From assembly GCF_017591425.1 (NCBI RefSeq), contig NW_024466607.1, forward strand, positions 17,306,501 through 17,370,500: a stretch of DNA of 64,000 nucleotides, in the 5' to 3' direction. Positions 38,901 through 47,900 of the stretch are shown one piece after another (the first letter of the stretch is position 1; each line of letters opens with the position of its first letter). The position numbers and the translations under genes are program-made. Below the pieces are notes generated by a model that saw only the letters and a list, made by a program, of their open reading frames with translations, searched no databases and had not been told where the DNA came from. The stretch is from Ochotona curzoniae. Its lineage: Eukaryota > Chordata > Mammalia > Lagomorpha > Ochotonidae.

Positions 38901-41900
38901 CCGCCACTGGGCGTGAAGCTGGTCATTGAAGCCGTGTGCATCATGAAGGGCATCAAGCCCAAGAAGGTGCCTGGGGAGAGGCCGGGCTCCAAGGTGGATG
39001 ATTATTGGGAGCCAGGCAAGGGGCTGCTGCAGGACCCTGGTCGTTTCCTCGAGAGCCTTTTCAAGTTCGACAAGGTGAGTGTGGCCTGCAGGGCAGCTGG
39101 AGAGGAGCTGGGAGCTATTCTCCACATCCTGTCTCTGCCTCCCTCTCCTACCAGCAGCAACAGATCTACTGCTTGGGATCCTGGGCCTTGGGGCTCTGTT
39201 CTTATGCCTTCCCTGTGGCCTTGGCCAAGGCTGTGACCATCCATTCAACTCTACCTCTCTCCTTTGGCTGCATCCCATCTTGACACCTGCTAGTGACACC
39301 ACTTGTCCTTACACAAGTTTGAAAACGAGGCCTTGGGTGTTTTCCAATCCTGAGCCTTTGTCCCAGGTGGGACTTGCTCATCATTTATCTATCATCTTGG
39401 GGATACAGAAGGTCCTGTTCTGGTCAGCTTTTCTGGCCTGTGTTTGCTCCTTAAGGAGGACACCTTGAAGACCTGCGTTGGGTCTGGGGCACAGAAGCAG
39501 GCTAAGGGTGGCCCTGGGCAGCTCTTCTCCTCCCTGTCTCCTTGGAAAGCAGCCTGCGAAGGCCCATGCTTCCCACGCAGGACAACATTGGGGAGGCGGT
39601 GATCAAAGCCATCCAACCATACATTGACAATGAGGATTTCCAGCCAGCTGCTATTGCCAAGGTGTCCAAGGCCTGCACCTCCATCTGCCAGTGGGTGCGC
39701 GCCATGCACAAATACCACTTTGTGGCCAAGGCTGTGGAGCCCAAGCGGGTGAGGACCAAGGAGAACTGGTGGGATAGATTCCCCTGCTCCTGGCGGGGTG
39801 GGGAACTCAGCAAACCAGCCCCCCATCCCATACTCTGCACCCATAGCAAGCCCTGCGGGAGGCCCAGGACGACCTGGAGGTGACACAGAAGATCCTAGAG
39901 GAGGCCAAGCAGCGCCTGCACGAGGTGGAGGATGGCATTGCCCTGATCCAGGCCAAGTATCAAGAGTGCATCGCCAAGAAGGAGGAGCTGGAGCTCAAGT
40001 GTGAGCAGTGCGAGCAGCGGCTTGGCCGGGCTGACAAGGTGCACCACTGCCCAGGGAGAGTCCTCAGGGCCTGGCAGGGAGGGTAGAGCTGTGGGGGCAG
40101 TAGGCCTGGAACCCACCTGACGAGGTCACCCTTGCAGCTTATCAACGGGCTCTCAGATGAGAAGGTGCGCTGGCAGGAGACGGTGGAGAACCTAGAGCAC
40201 ACACTCAGCAACATCTGCGGTGATGTGCTGCTGGCTGCTGGCTTTGTAGCCTACCTTGGCCCCTTCACGGTGAGGTGCTCCTCGCTCAACATGCACCAGG
40301 AACACAGCAGGGCACTCACGGAGTGGGGCTGGGCACCCCAGCTTTGGTACTCCAGGGCCTCCTAGTGGGGAAAGGGAAGAGCTCTCTACTTCCTGCCCTC
40401 CTGTATGCTGGGCCCTGTTTGAACGCTTTGTCTCTGGACCCAATTCAGTCCTCACAGCCGCCCTTGACAGTGGATGGTGATGGCATTAACCCCTGTTTCA
40501 CAGCTGATGGGCTGAGGTCACCCCGAGTGCAGGTCATCTGTTCCATCTGCCCACCAGGTCCTGGGCTATAGTTGGAGGCAGGGAGGACACTGGGGACGCC
40601 AAGGGTGGGGGTGGCCCTGAGTTTGGTGTCTCCCCAGGGCCAGTACCGCACAGCGCTCTACGACCAGTGGGTAAAGCAGCTCACGATCCACCAAGTCCCA
40701 CATACCATGGAGCCCACGCTGATCGGGACACTGGGGAACCCTGTGAAGATCCGCTCGTGGCAGGTGCCCACCTCGAAGGCAGGAGTGACCAAGCTGCATC
40801 TGCAGTGTGGGCTGGTCCACACCTCCTGCATCCCTTCCTCCCACCCACCTTCCTGGGCAAGAGCTCAGAGACACTTTGCCAGAAGCCTCCCAGGCCCAGC
40901 AAGGGGGTGGTGGGTAGAAGGGAGGAAGATGCACTATGTGTGGCACAGATGCTAGGGAAGGGTGGGGAGGGAGGTTAAGGGTACATCACAGGTATATATT
41001 TAAAGATACATTTATTGATTTGGAAGCAGAAGTATAGAGAGCAAGAGAGAAAATGAGGGAGAAAGATTTTCTATCTGTTGGTTTACTCCTCGGATGACCA
41101 CAATGGCCAGGGCTGAACCAGGCTGAAGGAAGGAACTCCATCTGGCTTTCTCACTTGGGTAGGGGAGCCCCAAACTTTTGTACTGTGTTTACTACTTTCC
41201 CAGACACATTAACCAGGAGCTGAATGAGTAGCTGTGACATGAACTGGCACCCGTATTGGATGCTGGCATTATGGGTGGGAACTTTAGTTACTATGCCACA
41301 ACTGATCCAAGGAGTACTTTTAAGGGGTAGAATTAGGGAACAGTGCCTAGTATGACGAATGTTAAGATTCCTTACAAGAAACATGGGCAGGAGTTGTGAT
41401 ACAGCAGTTAGGCCACTGCTTGGTACTCTCACATCCTATGTTGGAGAGCCTGGTTCGAGTCCCACTGCTGGTGACCCAAGTACTTGGGCCCCTGCCACCC
41501 CTGTGGGAAACTCCAGTGGAGTTCCAGGCTCCAGGCCTTAGGCTGGTGAGCCATAACTCTTAGGGAATTTTGAGGAGTAATTAATGCAAATCCCCCTCTC
41601 TCATTGTGTGTATATGTGACTGCCTTTCCAATAAAACAAAGAGTAAGGGCCCAGCATGATAGCATAGTGGTTAAAGTCCTCGCCTTGAACGCCCTGGGAT
41701 CCCAGTGGGCGCCGGTTCTAATCCCGGCAGCTCCACTTCCCATCCAGCTCCCTGCTTGTGGCCTGGGAAAGCAGTCGAGGACGGCCCAAAGCTTTGGGAT
41801 CCTGCACCTGTGTGGGAGACCCAGAAGAGGCTCCTGGCTTCGGATTGGCTCAGCTCCAGCCATTGCGGCCACTTGGGGAGTGAACCAAGACAGAACCATT

Positions 41901-44900
41901 AGACAGAAGACATTCCTCTCTGGCTCTTCTCCTCTATGTATATCCACCTTTCCAATAAAAATAAATAAATCTTTTAAAAAAAGAAACAAAGAATAAAATA
42001 AAATCACACCTTAGAGCCAGCAAGCTAACCAGCTGCTTGCAAATCCAGCATCCTACATAGAGGCCAGTTCAAGTCCCAGTTGCTCCACTTCTGACCCAGC
42101 TGTTTGCTAATGGCCTGGGGAAAGTAATGGAGAATGATCTGAGTGTTTGGGCCCCAGTACCCACATGGGAGTCTCAGATGAAACTCCTGGCTTCAGCTTG
42201 GCTCAGCCCTGGCCATTGCAGCCATGTGAGGAGTAAACCAGTGGATGGAAGATCTCTCTCCCTCTCTCTCTCCTACTCTCTATAACCCTTTCAAAGAAAT
42301 AAATCTTTTAAAAAAAAAAGTCACATCTGAAGTGGATACTGAGAGGCAGGAGAGAACAGGAGACTGAGACTGAGCATGCGTGAAGGTGGGAGGCCCCAAG
42401 AGGGTGTGGGCTCATGAAGGTGGTGAGGACTTGGTCAGCCCCATGAAAGAGGGTGTCAGGAGCCAGAACAGGGGCAGGACTGAGGTCAAGGGTCCTGGAT
42501 GTGCCATGGGATCACCTGCTGCAGCATGGGGCAGGACAACCACAGCTAAAGCACGAGCTTGTGAATAGCTGCTGGCCCAGTTGACCCTGTACACATGACA
42601 GTCCTGTGCTCCTACAGATTGCCGGCCTCCCCAATGATACGCTGTCAGTGGAGAATGGCGTCATCAACCAGTTCTCCCAGCGCTGGACCCATTTCATTGA
42701 CCCTCAGGGCCAGGCCAACAAATGGATAAAGAACATGGTGAGCTCCCCTGCCCAGTGCAGGGCACCAGGCTTACAGGTGCAGGGTGGAGGCAGCAGAACC
42801 CCAAGCCCAGCACCCCACCTGACCCTCTTCCCCTGCAGGAGAAGGACAATGGGCTAGACGTGTTCAAGATGAGTGACCGCGACTTCCTCCGCAGCATGGA
42901 GAACGCCATCCGCTTTGGTAAGCCATGTCTGCTGGAGAATGTGGGCGAGGAGCTGGATCCGGCCTTGGAGCCTGTGCTGCTCAAACAGGTGGGCTGCTGG
43001 GGGGCAGTGGTGGGGAGGTTGTATGGGGAGTGGGTCCCTCCCCTGTTACACTGTATAGGATGAGCTGAGCCTGCTTTCCCCACTCACTGCAGACCTACAA
43101 GCAGCAGGGGAACACAGTGCTAAAACTGGGGGACATGGTGATCCCCTACCACGAGGACTTCAGGATGTACATCACCACCAAGCTGCCTAACCCACACTAC
43201 ACACCCGAGATTTCCACCAAGCTCACCATAATCAACTTCACGCTGTCGCCCAGGTCAGCTCCCTCCCCTCGGGGTCCCTGAGCCTGAGCTCAACCTTTGT
43301 CAGCCCCCAAGCCAGGGCTCTCCCCTGGAAGACCCAACCCCAGCTTCCTCTTGGGCCCTCTGGCATTGCACATCTCACCTCTACCACCATCCCCCAACTG
43401 AGAACTCCCACCCTAATCCAGTCTGACCTCCCTCTGGTTGAGGTCCCTCCAGTCTCCTGGCCAGCACCAGCCCCACTTCCTTTAGCTCAGTCCCGCATGG
43501 CATACAAGCCAGGCTCTCTACCCTCAGATCACCCACATGGAGTCCACACCCCACAGGCCTGCTCCAGTGCCAACACCTGCATATCTCCTTTCAATAAAAT
43601 TTTAATTTATTTGAAAGGCAGTTAGAGATCTTCCATCTATTGGTTTGGTCCCCAGATGCTCACATAATGAGAGCTGGACCAGGAGCCACAAACTCCATTG
43701 AGGTCTTTCCCATACGGGTGGTAGGGAGCTGATCACTTGAGCCATCACCTCTTGCCTCCCCGTGCCAGAATGTGCATTAGCAAGAAGCTGGATTGGAAGC
43801 AAAGTGGGGACACAAATCCAGACACTGCAATGTGGAGCATGGATGTACTATGTGTGGATGTAACTGCTATGCCCAATACCTTCATTTCTGTGTTACCATG
43901 AGCCTTTGTATAGATCTGGAGTATGAATATTTGAAAGACCCAGCCTACTGGTCACTTGGAGCCCCTCCTGCTGAGGGGGAGATGCCAGGAGATCACGTGT
44001 CTCCCGTCACTCTGATAGCAGGCCCTGTCCTGGCCCTGTGGCCCAAGCCCAGGCCTCCCAGCCTGACATTGGCCCCAGGACACAGGTTGATAGGTGAGCA
44101 GGGCCATGGCTGGCCTTCCTTGGAGCCACCAACACGGTGTGCCCTGTTTCCGGCAGCGGCCTAGAGGACCAGCTGCTGGGCCAGGTGGTGGCTGAAGAAC
44201 GACCTGACCTGGAGGAGGCCAAGAACCAGCTGATCATCAGTAACGCCAAGATGCGACAGGAGCTCAAGGACATTGAGGACCAGATCCTGTACCGGCTGAG
44301 TTCCTCCAAAGGCAACCCGGTGGACGACGTGGAGCTCATCAAGGTGCTGGAGGCCTCCAAGATGAAGGCTGCTGAGATCCAGGTTGGCAGCCACCACCCA
44401 GCCCACCCAGGCCTGGTCCCACTCATCTCTACCTGCCATTCTGGGCCATCCTACCAGAATCTGATCCTTACCCGCCCTGCACTGCCAGGCCAAAGTCAGG
44501 ATTGCAGAGCAGACGGAGAAGAACATCGACCTCACCCGCATGGAGTACATACCTGTGGCTGTCCGAACCCAGATCCTTTTCTTCTGCGTGTCTGACCTGG
44601 CCAATGTAGACCCCATGTACCAGTACTCCCTCGAGTGGTTTCTGAACATCTTCCTGTCCGGCATTTCCAACTCAGAGAGGGCAGGTAGGCAGGCCCTGCC
44701 AGACATAGACATGTTGCCATGGCAGGGCAGACTCTGCCATGATGCTGGCAGGTTCTCTTCTGCCCTTTACTGAGTGCCTCAATGGATGCCTCACACTGCT
44801 CCTGTGGCTGCAGGGGAGACTGACCAGGCTGGGCTGTGCCCCAAGGCTGTTCCTTCATCTCCCTTTACCCTGCAGACAACCTGAAGAAGCGCATTGCCAA

Positions 44901-47900
44901 CATCAACCGCTACCTGACTTACAGCCTCTACAGCAATGTCTGCCGCAGCCTCTTTGAGAAACACAAGCTCATGTTTGCCTTCTTGCTGTGTGTCCGCATC
45001 ATGATGAATGAGGGCAAGATCAACCAGGTGCAGAGTGGGCAGCCAGACCAGGACAGACCACCTCGGGATGCCCGGCTGCAGGGGGGTGCCTAGGAGGTAG
45101 ACTGGAAAGTGAGGGAAAGCCCAGCCTGAAGGTACAGGAGAAGCAAAGGGGCAGAAGGCCACAGCCACCAACTCCTTGGCTATAAACAGCCAGGAGACCT
45201 GGATGCCATGGAGGCCTCAAGCTCAGGTCTTCTTGGAGCCTCAGCTGTGCTGGTGTACACAGAGTCCCTGCCCCCCAGGACCAGGCCATAGGAGCCTGCC
45301 TTGCCTGCTTGGCCAGGAGCTCCCACTCTGTTGAAGGCCTGGGTACCTTCTGGTGCTTTGAAGTACTCTGCCAGGACAGTGAGGCCAGTGTTGGAAGGTC
45401 ACGGGAGCCTCTATCCCATCCCTAAGAGCCACTTGATTGCTCTGTGAAGGGCCAGCTAGTAGTTCACTTCTGGGTGGGATGCAAGGCAGGAGCCAGCCCC
45501 AGGGCCTGGCCACCAACTTAACTCTGTCCCCCGCCAGAACGAGTGGCGCTACCTCCTATCAGGGGGCTCCATCCAGATAGTGACACAGAACCCTGCGCCA
45601 GATTGGCTATCAGACCGAGCCTGGCGGGACATCCTCGCACTCTCCGACCTGCCAGCCTTCTCCTCCTTCTCCTCCGACTTTGTGAAGCACCTTGCAGAAT
45701 TCCGGGTTATCTTTGACAGCCTTGAGCCCCACCGGTGAGTCGGGTGCCAGAGACTGCAGAGTGGGTCCACTAAGGGAGTGAGACCCCAGGAACCTCCTCT
45801 GTGGCTGCGCCTTTGCTGTACTTCCTTGCCCTGAGCCTGGACCCTGCACATCCACCTTACTGCCTCTACTGTCCAGCTGGCACCATCCCTGGGGCCAGTA
45901 GCATCCCACAGGCCAGCAATCTCAGGGAAATGTGGGCATTGCCACAGGGAGGCCTTGCCGGGCATCTGGGACCAGAACCTGGACCAGTTCCAGAAGCTGC
46001 TGGTCTTGCGCTGTCTACGTGGAGACAAGGTCACCAATGCCATGCAGGACTTTGTAGCTACCAACCTGGAGCCACGCTTCATTGAGCCCCAGGCGAGTAC
46101 TGCACCTTGAGCAAATCCACACCCAATTGGATCACCATTTAGCCTTTGCCAGGCTGGGTCTCCTGCCCACCTCCACAAAGCCCTGGAAGGTTCCAGGCCC
46201 TCCCAGAAAGCATGCGACTCCCCTGCCCCCACCCTAGGAACCCTCTACTTTGCCCTGATGCCCGCGCTGGTGGGTTCCACATCCCTGCCTGTGCTTACAG
46301 ACAGCGAACCTCTCAGCGGTGTTCAAAGACTCCAACTCCAGCACGCCCCTCATCTTTGTGCTGTCACCCGGCACAGACCCTGCTGCCGACCTCTACAAGT
46401 TTGCCGAGGAGATGAAGTTCTCCAAGAAGCTTTCTGCCATCTCCCTAGGCCAGGGCCAGGTAAGGGCCCAGCAGGAAGGTAGCAGGGGAGAGGGTAGACA
46501 GCAGCCCTGACATGTTCAAGGCTGCTGTGCTGCCTCCCTCCCCACACAGGGCCCTCAGGCAGAAGCCATGATGCGCAGCTCCACAGAGAGGGGCAAGTGG
46601 GTATTCTTCCAGAACTGCCACCTGGCACCGAGCTGGATGCCAACCTTGGAGCGCCTCATCGAGCACATCAACCCTGACAAGGTGCACTTCACCCCCTCTG
46701 TCTGCCGCAGGTCCTCCGGGGCAACTCCCGCAGGCCCTCAGCCCAGGCCAGGGCCCGGAGACTGCTGGGTGTGCCCCCGAGTCACTGGCACAGGTGGTGA
46801 TAGATTGGCCCAGGCCACCTGGCAAGCATCTCACCCATGTGCTTGCCCAGTTATCCACATAACCTTGCCTGGCCTATTCCTTGGGTGGGGTCAGGCTGAG
46901 GCCAGGCACCAGGCCCCCATACCTCTTCAGAGAGGAGGGAAGCTGGTGTTGGGATGGACACTCGATATAAGGGCCGATACTCACAGGGTCCCGGGGCCAC
47001 CAGGTGCACCGAGACTTCCGCCTATGGCTCACCAGCCTGCCCAGCAGCAGGTTCCCAGTGTCCATCCTGCAGAATGGCTCCAAGATGACCATTGAGCCGC
47101 CACGTGGCGTCAAGGCCAACCTCCTGAAGTCCTACAGCAGCCTCAGTGATGACTTTTTCAACTCGTGTCACAAGGTGAAACACACGCTCACTTGCTTGGT
47201 GCTTGTGCACTCTGCCCGTCCCCACTCCCTCGTTCTTACTTCCCCCTGCCTCTCCCATGGTACACAGGTGATGGAGTTTAAGTCCCTGCTGCTGTCACTC
47301 TGCCTATTCCATGGGAACATGCTGGAACGGCGCAAGTTTGGGCCCCTAGGCTTCAACATCCCCTACGAGTTCACAGATGGGGACCTGCGCATTTGCATCA
47401 GCCAGCTCAAGATGTTCCTGGACGAATACGAGGACATCCCCTACAAGGTGGGCTGGGTGGCAGGCTGGGGGCTGGGGTCCTATGGGGGTCATCCAGCCAT
47501 CCACCCTTTCCTCTCGGTAGGTCCTCAAGTATACAGCAGGGGAGATCAACTATGGGGGCCGTGTCACAGATGACTGGGACCGCCGCTGTGTCATGAACAT
47601 CCTCGAGGACTTCTACAACCCTGTTGTGCTGCACCCTGAGCATAGCTACAGTGCCTCGGGCATCTACCACCAGATCCAGCCCACTTATGACCTCAATGTG
47701 AGCCTGCCCCCCAAGGGATTGGAGCAGGTGGACAGGATGGAAGGACTCACCCATCTGATAGTGAGGGCAGCCGGTCAGGCCCGGGACCTGGAATGTGGGG
47801 TCCAAGCATAACTAGTCAGTGCCAGCTGGGGCAGAAGGTGACCTGACCCAGATTGTACAGATGGGGGGACCCCTGAGGAAATGCTGCTTCCTCTAGGATG

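Noticed and set aside
41647..41720. tRNA-like head with B-box-like 'ggttctaatcc'
   Set aside because: It belongs to a SINE derived from a tRNA; I see no complete cloverleaf or terminator, so not called as a tRNA gene.
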